Source: Chryseosolibacter sp964551035
GTDB taxonomy: Bacteria > Bacteroidota > Bacteroidia > Cytophagales > Cyclobacteriaceae
Assembly: GCA_964551035.1 (NCBI GenBank)
Contig: CAZKBK010000024.1
Coordinates: forward strand, 6,773-70,772
DNA length: 64,000 bases
Direction: 5' to 3'
Below the pieces are notes generated by a model, which was given only the letters and a program-made list of their open reading frames with translations, searched no databases and was not told the DNA's origin. The translations under genes were made by a program, and so were the position numbers. This document shows, in pieces, positions 45,669-54,913 of the stretch; position 1 is the stretch's first letter, and each line of letters begins with the position of its first letter.

Positions 45669-46853
45669 TTATTCCTGATGATAAAAACGTTCGATCTTGT
45701 CGTTCAGGTCCATGAGTTGTTGCTCTGATATCATCGTCGTAGACTGAATGAACGCGATGGCGCGGAACAACTTCCTGATCTCGTCGGGCGGATTTCCTGA
45801 CTTGCCCCCGAGCGCGGCAAAGAATTCCTCGTTGATCACGCTGGTGTTCAGCACGTATCGCGTGCGAATGAAATCGAGCAGGTAGCCGATCTTCTTCTCG
45901 GCGATGTCCTTGTGATTTTTTTTCTGAAAGTAAAGATTTCCAATTGTAGCGACAAACTCGAGGGACGTGTTGGCCAACGGGGTGATGACCGGGATGATCC
46001 GTTGTTTTCTTTTCGCTTCGAAGATCATGAACAGCACGATGCCGCCGATCAAAAGATAGTACGCCCATTTCAACGGTTCGCTCCGGAGTATGAACCGCAG
46101 CGGCGTGGCAGCTTCCATCCTGCCCAGGTGGTAATATTCGGACCGCACCACCCGGCCCTGCGGCGGAAGGTAGGAACACATCCCCGACACATAATGCTGA
46201 TTTTGCCCGGCCAGCAGGTAAATGTTGGTGAACGCAAACGGCGTACAATTGAGGATGAGGTTGCCCTTTCCCCATTGCACCCGCACCGTGACGGGCTGGT
46301 CGAGGTCATTCTTCGCGACGACGGTGGTCGTGGCTGAATCAACTTCCGAAAAATAGTTGTGAACGTTCCGCGTCCGAAATGAAAACCGCTTCAGCGAATC
46401 CAGGTGCGGATTCGTGAACCGTACGTATGAGGAATCGATCGCCAGGTCAACACCCTGGTCAAACAAATTGTCGGCAACCCGAATGCCTACGGTGTCGCGA
46501 AAGATTCCCGAAAAGTCATGCGCGGACAGCAACGCGTGACCCCCGTTGGCGACATGAGACAGGATCGCTTCGGTGTCTCCCGGGTCGGGGCGGAAGGTCG
46601 AAGCGACCACCATGAGGTTATCGGTTGAATCAAGGGACTCCTTCACTTCATAGATGGTGTTATACAGGTGACGAACCTCCTTGCCCTCAAACAGTGTCGG
46701 CAACAGGTTGTGAAACACGAAGGTGCCGAATGGATTCTTGTCGTCATGGGCCAGCGTGAGCCGCCAGTCGTATTGCTTTGGACGCGACAACCGGACCAGC
46801 ACGAAGGCAAGGATGGCGATGGCGAGGTATAGTATATATTTCCAGTCGCGCAT
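45669..46853 (-). CDS. DUF4350 domain membrane protein
   Basis: 394 residues. N-terminal membrane helix (YILYLAIAILAFVLVRLS), then a soluble domain with a GATase/ThuA-like look (HDDKNPFGTFVFHNLLPTLF, NLMVVASTFRPDPGDTEAIL, HVANGGHALLSAHDFSG), the DUF4350 signature, then a second helix (WAYYLLIGGIVLFMIFEAKR) and a cytosolic tail. Starts 2 bp before the upstream gene's stop region, so it is part of the operon. The role in the MoxR cluster is unknown. Confidence 0.85.
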   Translation of the reverse strand: MRDWKYILYLAIAILAFVLVRLSRPKQYDWRLTLAHDDKNPFGTFVFHNLLPTLFEGKEVRHLYNTIYEVKESLDSTDNLMVVASTFRPDPGDTEAILSHVANGGHALLSAHDFSGIFRDTVGIRVADNLFDQGVDLAIDSSYVRFTNPHLDSLKRFSFRTRNVHNYFSEVDSATTTVVAKNDLDQPVTVRVQWGKGNLILNCTPFAFTNIYLLAGQNQHYVSGMCSYLPPQGRVVRSEYYHLGRMEAATPLRFILRSEPLKWAYYLLIGGIVLFMIFEAKRKQRIIPVITPLANTSLEFVATIGNLYFQKKNHKDIAEKKIGYLLDFIRTRYVLNTSVINEEFFAALGGKSGNPPDEIRKLFRAIAFIQSTTMISEQQLMDLNDKIERFYHQE

Positions 46854-46855
46854 GC

Positions 46856-47617
46856 TTACCGAAGTTTCAGTCGCCAGGAAGAAAACGTATCCTGAGCCTG
46901 GTCGAACAGGGCGCGGCTGGCGCCAAAGTTTCCGTACCAGACGTAATCAAAGTAATAGTTCAGGGCGTTGAAGCCCGGCTTCAGGTTCTGGTCGTTGAGT
47001 TCGGTCGCGTAGTCGTGGTTGGTTTTGCCGGGCTGCCATTGGATCAGTTCGCGGTCGGACAACAGCTTGAGCGCGTGGAGAAAGCGCAAACGGATCGCCC
47101 TGCGGAAGTCCTGTTGCTGCAGCGCCTCCCGGACCAGCGCGTCAAAGTCCATCTCATGGATGTTCTCCTCAAAGACCTGGTAACGGGTCGCCGACGGCTT
47201 GGAGAACAGCATCCTGAACGCGTTCACCCGCAGAAGCATCATCACCACATACACGACGGCGGCCAGTCCGATGAGGTAGATCAACAGGCGTCCCCATGAG
47301 GTGGTGGCAACCTGATCGAAAATACTAAAGAACAATTCGAGGAGCCACTTCTTGAGTCTCTCCCAAAGGCTTTCACCTACGGTCGGCGCCTCCTTGTAAT
47401 TGAGGTCAGGGTCGGCTTTGAGCGTTTCAATCGCGTTTTCATCAAAGGTGCGTTTTGCAATCACCGCGTCATCGCTCCTGGTGTTGGCGGCATCGTCCGC
47501 GTAAGCGTCTCCCTCGTAACCCGCAACGGTATCGGCATCGCTGGAACCGGAAAACGAATCCTGCGCCTGTACCGCGGCGAAGGCGAAGAAAAGCAGAATG
47601 GGCAGTACCGGTCTCAC
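46856..47617 (-). CDS. DUF4129 domain protein
   Basis: 253 residues with a GTG start. Signal-like N-terminus (PVLPILLFFAFAAVQAQDSF), a central transmembrane helix (LLIYLIGLAAVVYVVMMLLR), and a cytosolic C-terminal domain with the DUF4129 pattern: FRRAIRLRFLHALKLLSDRE, LIQWQPGKTNHDYATEL, and NYYFDYVWYG. Such proteins accompany MoxR/DUF58 in many bacteria, some fused to transglutaminase domains, but no such fusion is present here. 2-3 bp from its neighbours on both sides. Confidence 0.85.
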   Translation of the reverse strand: MRPVLPILLFFAFAAVQAQDSFSGSSDADTVAGYEGDAYADDAANTRSDDAVIAKRTFDENAIETLKADPDLNYKEAPTVGESLWERLKKWLLELFFSIFDQVATTSWGRLLIYLIGLAAVVYVVMMLLRVNAFRMLFSKPSATRYQVFEENIHEMDFDALVREALQQQDFRRAIRLRFLHALKLLSDRELIQWQPGKTNHDYATELNDQNLKPGFNALNYYFDYVWYGNFGASRALFDQAQDTFSSWRLKLR

Positions 47618-47620
47618 CGT

Positions 47621-48604
47621 TTAATACTGTTCATCATGGCCCGAGGCCTGCGTTGGCTCACCCAGCGAGTCAATTTTGTTCATCAGTCCTTTGGCTTCTT
47701 TCCGCTCCACAAGGTTGAAGTACTGAAACGCGAGCCCTACCTGGGTGAGGCTCTGGAGCATAATGATCGCCGCATAGTACAAGGCGAAGAAGACCATGGC
47801 AATGACCGGCACGTCACCCATCATCTGCTCGGGCGTGGGGTTGACATTGTGCAGTCCTGCGACGAGGGTGATGACGTATCCCGGAATCAGGAAAATGTAG
47901 GAGATCACGCTCGCAATGAGGGAAAGGACGAACACGAGGCCGAAAGTACTCCACCACTTGCCGCGCATCAATCGCAGGGAACGTTGGATGGCGTCGAAGA
48001 AGCCGCGGCGCTCGTAGGCGCGGATAATAAAAATGAGGGAGCTTCCCACCACGATGTAAGCCACGCCAACACCCACGGCAATCCCGATGAGCGGCGCCAG
48101 CACCGGGGCTACCGCGGCAATTGCCCCGATAACCACGGCGAGTCCGATGATGCCCGCGTACAGCAGGACAAAGAAAAGAAAGATCGTTCCCGCATACATC
48201 CAGACGGTAGATCGTACCTTGTCCCACACATCGTTCGTGCTGATCTTGTTCGACTTCCTTTCCTCGTAGAGGAGCACATAGTTGTTGATCGTGGCAATCG
48301 CCGCCACGTACGCCGCGCCATAGGCAAGCATCATCAGTATCACCTGAGAGAACATAGACGTCGGTGAAAACATCTGCTCGAACATCGCCGGGTCACCGCT
48401 CCGTCCGGCGTTGAAAGCCACGGTGAGCATATCCCCTATGAACGAGCCCATCAGAAGGCTTGCGATCAGGATCGGCGGTCCCGCGATCAGCAGCAAACTC
48501 TTTCCAAGCGACACGAAATTCTGCCGCATGAACTCGAAGGTGACACTGATCTTCGTTCCGAAATCACGCGTCACGTGGTAATCAATCAACTTTATGTTTT
48601 CCAT
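47621..48604 (-). CDS. Polytopic membrane protein of the MoxR cluster
   Basis: 327 residues with about six transmembrane helices, the clearest being SLLLIAGPPILIASLLMGSF, FLFFVLLYAGIIGLAVVIGA, IGIAVGVGVAYIVVGSSLIF and FGLVFVLSLIASVISYIFLI. The layout resembles the GlpQ-associated or 'DUF975-like' multi-helix proteins, but I would not assign it. It overlaps the SpoIIM-like gene by 23 bp and is 3 bp from DUF4129, so it belongs to the same transcript and probably the same membrane complex. Confidence 0.75.
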   Translation of the reverse strand: MENIKLIDYHVTRDFGTKISVTFEFMRQNFVSLGKSLLLIAGPPILIASLLMGSFIGDMLTVAFNAGRSGDPAMFEQMFSPTSMFSQVILMMLAYGAAYVAAIATINNYVLLYEERKSNKISTNDVWDKVRSTVWMYAGTIFLFFVLLYAGIIGLAVVIGAIAAVAPVLAPLIGIAVGVGVAYIVVGSSLIFIIRAYERRGFFDAIQRSLRLMRGKWWSTFGLVFVLSLIASVISYIFLIPGYVITLVAGLHNVNPTPEQMMGDVPVIAMVFFALYYAAIIMLQSLTQVGLAFQYFNLVERKEAKGLMNKIDSLGEPTQASGHDEQY

Positions 48605-49553
48605 TTTTTCGTATCAGAATATGGGGGTAGATTACAAAATAGTAGATCATGAGCACCGCCGAAAGGGCAATGATAACGGCCTTGATGCTCCAGTGCATGA
48701 AACCATAGCGCGTGATGAAGGATTCAATAAATCCGGCGATCACGAAGAAGGGCATGAGCCCGATGACGATCTTTAAGCCGACTGACGCCCCTCGTTTGAA
48801 GGAAACCAGCCGCGAGTAGGTACCCGGAAACAATAAGCCGTTACCCAGCACGAACCCCGCCGCGCCCGCGATCACAATCGAAGACAACTCGATGGTGCCG
48901 TGCAGCATGATGACGGGGAGCGCCTGCGACAACTGGTTCTCCTGGTAAAAGAACGTGATAAAACTTCCCACCATCACCCCGTTCTGAAACACGAGCATGC
49001 CGGACCCGAGGGCCGTAAAAACGCCCGCCGCGAACACCCAGAATGAAACCTTGATGTTGTTCCATGTAATGAGCAGGAACATGAGCCGCTGATCCATATT
49101 CCCGTAGACCGCCGTGGGATTTCCATTCCTGATGTTTTCCAGCGTCATGTTCACATACCCGTCGCTGAGAATGAGCCTCACAAAACTGTCGTCGTAGATG
49201 GCGGAGATCGCGCCGATGGCCATTGCCACCATGAAGACCACAAAAGAGTAAAACAACGGCTTCCGCGCTGCGTAAACGGCTAGCGGCACATCTTCCTTCC
49301 AGAACATCACAAACCGGTTTCGGTCTTCGCGCCTGTTCTGGTAGATCTGAAGGCGAATCTTGCCCGCAAGCCCGTTGAGGTAGGTGGTCACCCGGCTTTC
49401 AGGATACTGGGTGCGCGCAAAGGAAAGGTCATCGGTAACCTGGATAAACAGGTCGGCCAACCGGTCGGGACTCGCCGTCTCCTGCTCGAGGGCAACTTTT
49501 TCAAACGCCTCCCAGCGTGCCTTGTTTTGTTTCACAAAGGCGGCTTCTTTCAT
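48582..49553 (-). CDS. SpoIIM family (stage II sporulation protein M) membrane protein
   Basis: 323 residues; the family name is historical and does not imply sporulation. An N-terminal helical soluble part (WEAFEKVALEQETASPDRLA, ARTQYPESRVTTYLNGLAGK), then about five membrane helices with the SpoIIM-type motifs NNIKVSFWVFAAGVFTALGS and LPVIMLHGTIELSSIVIAGA-AGF. First gene of the MoxR transcript on the reverse strand. It is expected to be divergent from an RDD gene; here a dipeptidase gene lies between them. Confidence 0.9.
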   Translation of the reverse strand: MKEAAFVKQNKARWEAFEKVALEQETASPDRLADLFIQVTDDLSFARTQYPESRVTTYLNGLAGKIRLQIYQNRREDRNRFVMFWKEDVPLAVYAARKPLFYSFVVFMVAMAIGAISAIYDDSFVRLILSDGYVNMTLENIRNGNPTAVYGNMDQRLMFLLITWNNIKVSFWVFAAGVFTALGSGMLVFQNGVMVGSFITFFYQENQLSQALPVIMLHGTIELSSIVIAGAAGFVLGNGLLFPGTYSRLVSFKRGASVGLKIVIGLMPFFVIAGFIESFITRYGFMHWSIKAVIIALSAVLMIYYFVIYPHILIRKNGKHKVD

Positions 49554-49582
49554 GGATCACCTGCGCCTGCGCGCGAAAGTTT

Positions 49583-50836
49583 TTATTGATAGTTGTCTGC
49601 TACGTTGATCACCTCGTTCCAAACCCGGAAAACATTACCCGAGCATATCTTCTGAATTTCGTCAGGAGCATATCCGCGCTTGAGAAGCACGAAGATCAGG
49701 TTCGGATAGGCAGAAACATCCTTCAGGCCGAGGGGAAGGCTATCGCCCACGCCGTCATAATCGGAACCGATGCCCACGTGATCGATGCCCGCGAGTTTTA
49801 CCACGTGGTCGATGTGGTCCGCAACGCGTTCAACGTCGGAGAAAAGCTCCTTGTGCGCCTTGCCGAATTGCTCGATGATGGGTTGCGCTTCGGGATCTGC
49901 CGAGGTCAGGTGCTTTTCCTCGAGCACGCGCTCAAGGGAATCCCGCAGGTTGCTGTTCTCCCGCGCCGTCGAGTCGAGGAAGTCGGCGCCGAAATTGATC
50001 TGGATCACGCCGCCGTTCTTTCCCAGCTCGCGGATCATATCGTCGGACATGTTGCGCTCAAATCCCGGCGTAAAAGCCCGGCATGAGGAGTGCGACGCGA
50101 TCACCGGCGCTTTGGTTATTTTTAATACATCATAAAACGTGCTGTCAGAGACGTGGGAGATGTCGACCATGATGCCATGGCGGTTCATTTCGGCCACGAC
50201 CTCTTCTCCAAAAGGACTCAGCCCGCTCCACGCGGCGGTCGTATCATAAGAGGAGTCGCAGATCTGGTTGTCGCGCGAGTGGGTGAGGGTGATGTATCGG
50301 ATGCCGCGGTCAAAGAAGTATTTGACGTTGTTGATGTCGTTTCCGATCGGCGCGCCGTTTTCCATGCCCATGGGCAGGGATATCTTTTCCTTCGTGGTGT
50401 TGGCAACGATGTCGGCGGGCGTGCGGGCGAGAGCAAACTTGTCGGGATGCGCCTGCGCGATGCTTTCCACCATGTTGATCAGCGTGTCGGCCAGCGCCTT
50501 ACCGCTGTCCGGCCGTCGCTGCTGCCGCGCAGGAATATAAATAGACATGAACGGGGCATCCAGGCCTCCCTTCTTCGCCCGCACGTAGTCGAAGTCTCCC
50601 TCGGTCGTGCTGATGGGAATGCCGATATATTCGCGGTCGAGCGTGAATCCCTTGATCCGCAGCCGGAAGGGCAGGTCCACGTGGCCATCCGTGATGATGT
50701 AAGCCTGCGCAAGGGAGTCGGCGACGCGCCGTAGCTGCTCATCCGGCATCGACGCATAGTCGGATTTTTTCTCCAGGCTTCCGCACCCGGCCAGTATCAA
50801 AAGGAGACTTACACAAACTGCGATGTTAACTTTCAT
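49583..50836 (-). CDS. Membrane dipeptidase (M19 family), lipoprotein
   Basis: 417 residues. Starts with a lipoprotein signal (CVSLLLILAGCGSLEKK). The M19 zinc amidohydrolase core is clear: TDGHVDLPFRL (H-x-D), GMENGAPIGNDINNVKYFFD, GIRYITLTHSRDNQICDSSY, GIMVDISHVSDSTFYDVL, PVIASHSSCRAFTPGFERNM, NGGVIQINFG, and IDHVGIGSDYDG. It cleaves dipeptides, often including D-amino acids, so it may take part in peptidoglycan turnover in the periplasm. It sits between the SpoIIM-like gene and the RDD gene. Confidence 0.95.
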   Translation of the reverse strand: MKVNIAVCVSLLLILAGCGSLEKKSDYASMPDEQLRRVADSLAQAYIITDGHVDLPFRLRIKGFTLDREYIGIPISTTEGDFDYVRAKKGGLDAPFMSIYIPARQQRRPDSGKALADTLINMVESIAQAHPDKFALARTPADIVANTTKEKISLPMGMENGAPIGNDINNVKYFFDRGIRYITLTHSRDNQICDSSYDTTAAWSGLSPFGEEVVAEMNRHGIMVDISHVSDSTFYDVLKITKAPVIASHSSCRAFTPGFERNMSDDMIRELGKNGGVIQINFGADFLDSTARENSNLRDSLERVLEEKHLTSADPEAQPIIEQFGKAHKELFSDVERVADHIDHVVKLAGIDHVGIGSDYDGVGDSLPLGLKDVSAYPNLIFVLLKRGYAPDEIQKICSGNVFRVWNEVINVADNYQ

Positions 50837-50894
50837 ATTTCCGAAATTTGTTCTTCTTTGGTTTCTTGCGAAAAGTATCTGATTTTTTCAGGGG

Positions 50895-51608
50895 ATGCAA
50901 ACCATAAATGTAACGACCACTCAGAATGTCGGCATCGAGTACCCGGTGGCCAGCATCGGCGACCGGATCCTCGCCTATATACTGGATCGTATCCTTTTGG
51001 TAATCTTTTCGGTGCTGATCGTTTTCCTGATCGACCTGGTCAATTCCGATGTACTCATCTGGATCTGGCTCATTCTCCTGATCTCGGCCTGGTTGTTTTA
51101 TCACCTCGCCTTCGAGATCTTTATGAACGGCCAGAGCCCGGGCAAAAGGGTCATGAACATCCAGGTGGTGCGCCTCGACGGCACGGAACCTTCCGTGGGC
51201 GATTACCTGATGCGATGGGTACTGAGCCTGATCGACTTTTACATCCTCAGCGGCGCCATTGCGGTGATCACCATCGCCGCGAACGGGCGGGGCCAGCGCG
51301 TCGGTGACGTCGCGGCGGGCACCACCGTCGTGAAACGCATTCCGCGCCGACAGGTCGACGCCGGCAGCCTCTTCATCACCCCCGAAGATTCGTACACCCC
51401 CGTGTTCCCGCAGGTGGCGCAGCTGGGAAGCCGCGACATCGAGATCGTTCAGCGCGCGCTCGAGGCGAACACCAACCACGGCAACCGCGAGCCGGTGCTG
51501 GTCGTCGCGGGGAAAATCAAAACCCTCCTCAGCGTGGAGTCGGAACTTCCTCCGGAGGAGTTTCTTTACACCGTCGTGAAAGATTTTAATCACCTCACCG
51601 CGCAGTGA
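50895..51608 (+). CDS. RDD family membrane protein
   Basis: 237 residues. The RDD domain occupies residues 18-150: YPVASIGDRILAYILDRILL (with the R-D pattern), two membrane helices (VIFSVLIVFLIDLVNSDVLI, WIWLILLISAWLFYHLAFEI), MNGQSPGKRVMNIQVVRLDG, then a third (LIDFYILSGAIAVITIA) and RVGDVAAGTTVV. The C-terminal 80 residues are soluble. Usually found divergent from the MoxR/SpoIIM cluster. The following gene overlaps its stop (GTGA). Confidence 0.92.
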   Translation: MQTINVTTTQNVGIEYPVASIGDRILAYILDRILLVIFSVLIVFLIDLVNSDVLIWIWLILLISAWLFYHLAFEIFMNGQSPGKRVMNIQVVRLDGTEPSVGDYLMRWVLSLIDFYILSGAIAVITIAANGRGQRVGDVAAGTTVVKRIPRRQVDAGSLFITPEDSYTPVFPQVAQLGSRDIEIVQRALEANTNHGNREPVLVVAGKIKTLLSVESELPPEEFLYTVVKDFNHLTAQ

Positions 51609-51850
51609 CACCGCCGCGCCTCCCCGCGATCACCAAAAAGCAACTCGCACTCCGGAACGGCCAGGACAAGCCCGAGGTATGGATCGCCTATAAAGGCCTC
51701 GTCTACGAAGTGACGGCATCGCGGCTCTGGCGCCAGGGCAAACACTATGAGCACTGGGCCGGACAGGACCTGACCGACGAACTGCGGGACGCGCCCCACA
51801 CCGAGCGGGTCTTCGAACGTTTCCCCGTCATCGGACTGTTGGAGGCATGA
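51605..51850 (+). CDS. Cytochrome b5-like heme/steroid-binding domain protein
   Basis: 81 residues with a GTG start that overlaps the RDD stop by 4 bp (GTGA), implying coupled translation. Almost the whole protein is one cytochrome b5-like domain: ITKKQLALRNGQDKPEVWIA, YKGLVYEVTASRLWRQGKHY, then EHWAGQDLTDELRDAPHTER. The His in KHYEHWAGQDLT fits the family's heme-proximal region. A role in electron transfer or small-molecule binding is possible but unproved. Confidence 0.8.
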   Translation: MTPPRLPAITKKQLALRNGQDKPEVWIAYKGLVYEVTASRLWRQGKHYEHWAGQDLTDELRDAPHTERVFERFPVIGLLEA

Positions 51851-51909
51851 TTGTTGGTGTTGCAGCGGACACACTTTCTGCTTCGGTTTTTAGTTTAAAC
51901 GCCATCGAT

Positions 51910-51917
51910 TAGCTTTG
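51910..51917 (+). promoter_or_regulatory. Putative -7 box of the GlcNAc kinase/murQ operon
   Basis: TAGCTTTG (TAnnTTTG), 40 nt before the kinase ATG; a T-rich stretch at the -33 distance is only a weak match. Confidence 0.45.
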
Positions 51918-51957
51918 CGCATGATTTCCTTTCACCCGGGTCAACCCCATAGCCGCT

Positions 51958-52803
51958 ATGATCCTCATTGCTGACAGCGGAGGCTCCAAGACTGACTGGA
52001 GGCTCATCAAACCCGATGGCTCGATCGGCCAGGCCAGCGCTCCCGGGTTCAACCCGTATTATCAACCGATTGAAGACCTAAAGAAAAATGTCACGGAGAT
52101 TCTCCTGCCCGAGGTCAGTGACCACACCGTCGACAAGATCTTCTTCTATGGTGCCGGCGTTTCATCATTAAAAAATCAGCTCACCATCAAGAGCGCGTTC
52201 CTGGAATTTTTCCCGGAGGCGCACATCGAGATCGGCTGGGACCTCCTCGCGGCAGCGCGGGCGCTCTGCGGACGCGAGCCCGGCATCGCGTGCATCATGG
52301 GCACCGGATCCAACTCCTGCCTCTACGACGGCGACCAGATCATCGACAACGTCGCCAACCTGGGCTGGATACTCGCCGACGAAGGGTCGGGCGCCAACAT
52401 CGGTAAAAAATTTCTCGTCGACTACCTCCGCAAGAAACAACCGCCGACCCTCGCCGAGCAATTCCATGCGCGGTTTCCCCTCTCCAGGGAAGAGTTCCTC
52501 GAAAAAGTATACCAGCAGGAAAAGCCGAGCGCCTTCCTTGCCAGCTTCACGCGGTTCATCTTTCAACACCTCAAGGAACCCTACTGCTACAAGCTGATCT
52601 ACGACAGCTTTGCCGAGTTCTACGAGAATAACGTGATGAAGTACGACAACTACCAGAATCTTAAAGTACACTTTACAGGTTCCATCGCATTTTACTTCAG
52701 CGACATCCTCCGGCAGGTTGCCAACGACAAAGGGATTACCGTCAAGAATATTCTTGAAGGGCCCATCGCGGGCCTCACCCTCTATCACCAGGCGAACCAT
52801 TGA
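51958..52803 (+). CDS. N-acetylglucosamine kinase-like (BadF/BadG family)
   Basis: 281 residues of the ASKHA sugar-kinase fold. Phosphate loop 1: MILIADSGGSKTDWRLI; loop 2: CIMGTGSNSCLYDGDQI; then LGWILADEGSGANIGKKFL, a typical GlcNAc-kinase segment, and the adenosine-side GSIAFYFSDILRQ. Phosphorylates amino sugars in the cytoplasm. The murQ gene follows after 31 bp, so the pair salvages peptidoglycan sugars released during growth. Confidence 0.9.
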   Translation: MILIADSGGSKTDWRLIKPDGSIGQASAPGFNPYYQPIEDLKKNVTEILLPEVSDHTVDKIFFYGAGVSSLKNQLTIKSAFLEFFPEAHIEIGWDLLAAARALCGREPGIACIMGTGSNSCLYDGDQIIDNVANLGWILADEGSGANIGKKFLVDYLRKKQPPTLAEQFHARFPLSREEFLEKVYQQEKPSAFLASFTRFIFQHLKEPYCYKLIYDSFAEFYENNVMKYDNYQNLKVHFTGSIAFYFSDILRQVANDKGITVKNILEGPIAGLTLYHQANH

Positions 52804-52834
52804 TCGCCGTCCATTTTTTTTTAACGCTATCATC

Positions 52835-53644
52835 ATGACGACCACAGAATCACCCTCGAACTACGACGACCTCGAGAAAATGAACATCCGCGATCTGCTG
52901 TCCAACATCAATCGCGAAGACAAGACCGTACCCCTCGCCGTGGAGAAAGTACTCCCCGCCATCGAGGCCCTTGTTGAACAGGTCGTCGCGCGCATGGAAA
53001 AAGGAGGACGGCTGTTCTATATCGGCGCCGGGACCAGCGGGAGGCTCGGCATTGTCGACGCCTCGGAAATTCCGCCCACCTACGGGATGCCTCACGGCAA
53101 GGTGATCGGCATCATGGCCGGCGGCGACGCGGCCATCCGCAAGGCGGTAGAGTTTGCCGAAGATGATGAACAACAGGCATGGAAAGATCTCGAAGCGCAT
53201 GCCATCAACCAACAGGATGTGCTCATCGGCATCGCCGCCTCCGGGCGCACGCCGTATGTCGTCGGCGGACTGCGTGACGCGCGCGCGAACGGCATTCTCA
53301 CGGGATGCATCGCGTGCAACACCAACACGGTGGTTGCACAACATGCCGATCATCCCATTGAAGTCGTCGTCGGGCCCGAGTTCGTCACCGGCAGCACGCG
53401 GATGAAATCGGGCACGGCGCAAAAACTGGTGCTGAACATGATCTCCACGACCACGATGATCAAACTCGGACGCGTGCGGGGCAACAAGATGGTGGACATG
53501 CAGTTGAGCAACAATAAACTCGTGGACCGCGGTACGAAAATGGTAATGGAGGAACTGGGCGTGACCTTTGCGGAGGCGGAACGGTTATTGAAAGAACATG
53601 GTTCTGTCCGAAAAGCCGTCGCGAGCCAACGAGGCCATGCATGA
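52835..53644 (+). CDS. murQ: N-acetylmuramic acid 6-phosphate etherase
   Basis: Splits the lactyl ether of MurNAc-6-phosphate to give GlcNAc-6-phosphate and D-lactate during cell-wall recycling. 269 residues with one SIS domain: MEKGGRLFYIGAGTSGRLGI, VDASEIPPTYGMP, GIMAGGDAAIRKAVEFAEDD, VLIGIAASGRTPYVVGGL, and VTGSTRMKSGTAQKLVLNMI. The ATG at 52,835 is the start consistent with homology; a longer frame is chance. Its 3' end overlaps the next gene by 8 bp. Confidence 0.96.
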   Translation: MTTTESPSNYDDLEKMNIRDLLSNINREDKTVPLAVEKVLPAIEALVEQVVARMEKGGRLFYIGAGTSGRLGIVDASEIPPTYGMPHGKVIGIMAGGDAAIRKAVEFAEDDEQQAWKDLEAHAINQQDVLIGIAASGRTPYVVGGLRDARANGILTGCIACNTNTVVAQHADHPIEVVVGPEFVTGSTRMKSGTAQKLVLNMISTTTMIKLGRVRGNKMVDMQLSNNKLVDRGTKMVMEELGVTFAEAERLLKEHGSVRKAVASQRGHA

Positions 53645-54206
53645 AATCGAACCCTTTCCGAACTGGTTGAAATACTACGATCCGGCCACGGATGACCGCT
53701 CTCCTTTCTTTGGAAAGGAATACAACTACGACGTCTACTCCGAAAACATCTACGGCTATTACATCGATCCGGCCTGGGATTACATGGGCTCGGAAACGCT
53801 CTACCTGAAGCTGCTGTACGTCGACTACGACGCGGGCTATGCCGTGATCGAATTTATCGGCGAATGGAATGATGCCATCAACAACGACGTCATGCACCTC
53901 AAGCGCAACGTGGTGGAACTGCTCATGAAGGAAGGCGTCAATAAGTTCATCCTCATCGGGGAGAACATCCTCAACTTCCACGGCTCCGACGACTGTTACT
54001 ATGAAGAGTGGTTCGACGAGGTAGACGAAGGCTGGATCGCCGCCGTTTCCTTTCCCGACTTCATCCAGGAAGAATTCAAAAAGTACGGCGTCGACCAGTA
54101 TGTCAACATGGGCGGAACGCTGCAACTCGAGCGGTGGCGCACCATGCAGCCCCACACGTTTTACGACACGGTTGAGAAACTCATTCAGCGGAGGTTGCCG
54201 GCGTAG
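53637..54206 (+). CDS. Hypothetical cytosolic protein downstream of murQ
   Basis: 189 residues from the ATG at 53,637, which overlaps murQ by 8 bp; a longer frame from 53,598 would overlap more. No signal peptide or membrane segment. It is rich in aromatic and acidic residues (EIEPFPNWLKYYDPATDDRS, DVYSENIYGYYIDPAWDYMG, DDCYYEEWFDEVDEGWIAAV). I recall this type as a conserved Bacteroidota hypothetical but know no function. Overlap suggests co-translation with murQ. Confidence 0.75.
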   Translation: MHEIEPFPNWLKYYDPATDDRSPFFGKEYNYDVYSENIYGYYIDPAWDYMGSETLYLKLLYVDYDAGYAVIEFIGEWNDAINNDVMHLKRNVVELLMKEGVNKFILIGENILNFHGSDDCYYEEWFDEVDEGWIAAVSFPDFIQEEFKKYGVDQYVNMGGTLQLERWRTMQPHTFYDTVEKLIQRRLPA

Positions 54207-54281
54207 GCGGGTGATCGTCGTTGATGGTCGACAGCCTGGCGGTCGACCGTCCGCCGTCAAACGGTGGACATTAAAACAAAA

Positions 54282-54908
54282 TTAAAGCATGCTCAACTGC
54301 ACGTGGCTGACGAGCACTTCGGCGGGGACGAGGTAGTTGCGGCGGGTCTTCACCTCGCTGCACACCACGCGTGTTCGCTTCAGCTTCCCCTTCCGGAAGA
54401 ACCTCCCCTGGAAGTGAAAGATGCTTCCTTCCGGGATATCGGACAACGCGGTGTAGCGATCGGCGTTGGCATCGTAGGCGCGGATCGTTTTCGTCAGCTC
54501 GGCATCGGCGAAAGAACTCGCTTTAGGATTTTTCATGTGGCGGGAGAGCAGCGCCAGCACATCGGCGGGAAAGATGTCGGGGCGCAACAGCGGCAGCATC
54601 AGGTTCCTGAAAAAGTTTTTCCACTCGTCGCCATGGGGATCCGCATGGTTGCCGTGGCGTACATAGACGTGGAGGTGCGCAACCTCATGGATATACGTCA
54701 GGAGAAACAAGTAGGGGTTGAGATCGCGGTTGAGGGTGATCCGCGTCCGCGAAAGCACCTTGTGGCTGGTGAAATCCCCGACCTTGGATTGGCGCGCGCG
54801 GGTAAGCTTCAGTTGAAAGGGACAGTTCTGCCAAAGCGCAAAGCAATAGCCCACGGCGTTGGCCGGAACATGTTGCAACAGCATTTGACGCACACCTTCA
54901 GGATTCAT
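54282..54908 (-). CDS. SprT-like zinc metalloprotease domain protein
   Basis: 208 residues. SprT domain: PFQLKLTRARQSKVGDFTSH, RITLNRDLNPYLFLLTYIHE, then HEVAHLHVYVRHGNHADPHG-DEW, which holds the HExxH zinc motif and the downstream third His. The C-terminal half continues with a beta-rich part (EGSIFHFQGRFFRKGKLKRT). SprT-like proteins include DNA-protein crosslink proteases, but the bacterial members are poorly understood. ATG at 54,908 used; a GTG two codons upstream is possible. Confidence 0.88.
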   Translation of the reverse strand: MNPEGVRQMLLQHVPANAVGYCFALWQNCPFQLKLTRARQSKVGDFTSHKVLSRTRITLNRDLNPYLFLLTYIHEVAHLHVYVRHGNHADPHGDEWKNFFRNLMLPLLRPDIFPADVLALLSRHMKNPKASSFADAELTKTIRAYDANADRYTALSDIPEGSIFHFQGRFFRKGKLKRTRVVCSEVKTRRNYLVPAEVLVSHVQLSML

Positions 54909-54913
54909 AGGCA

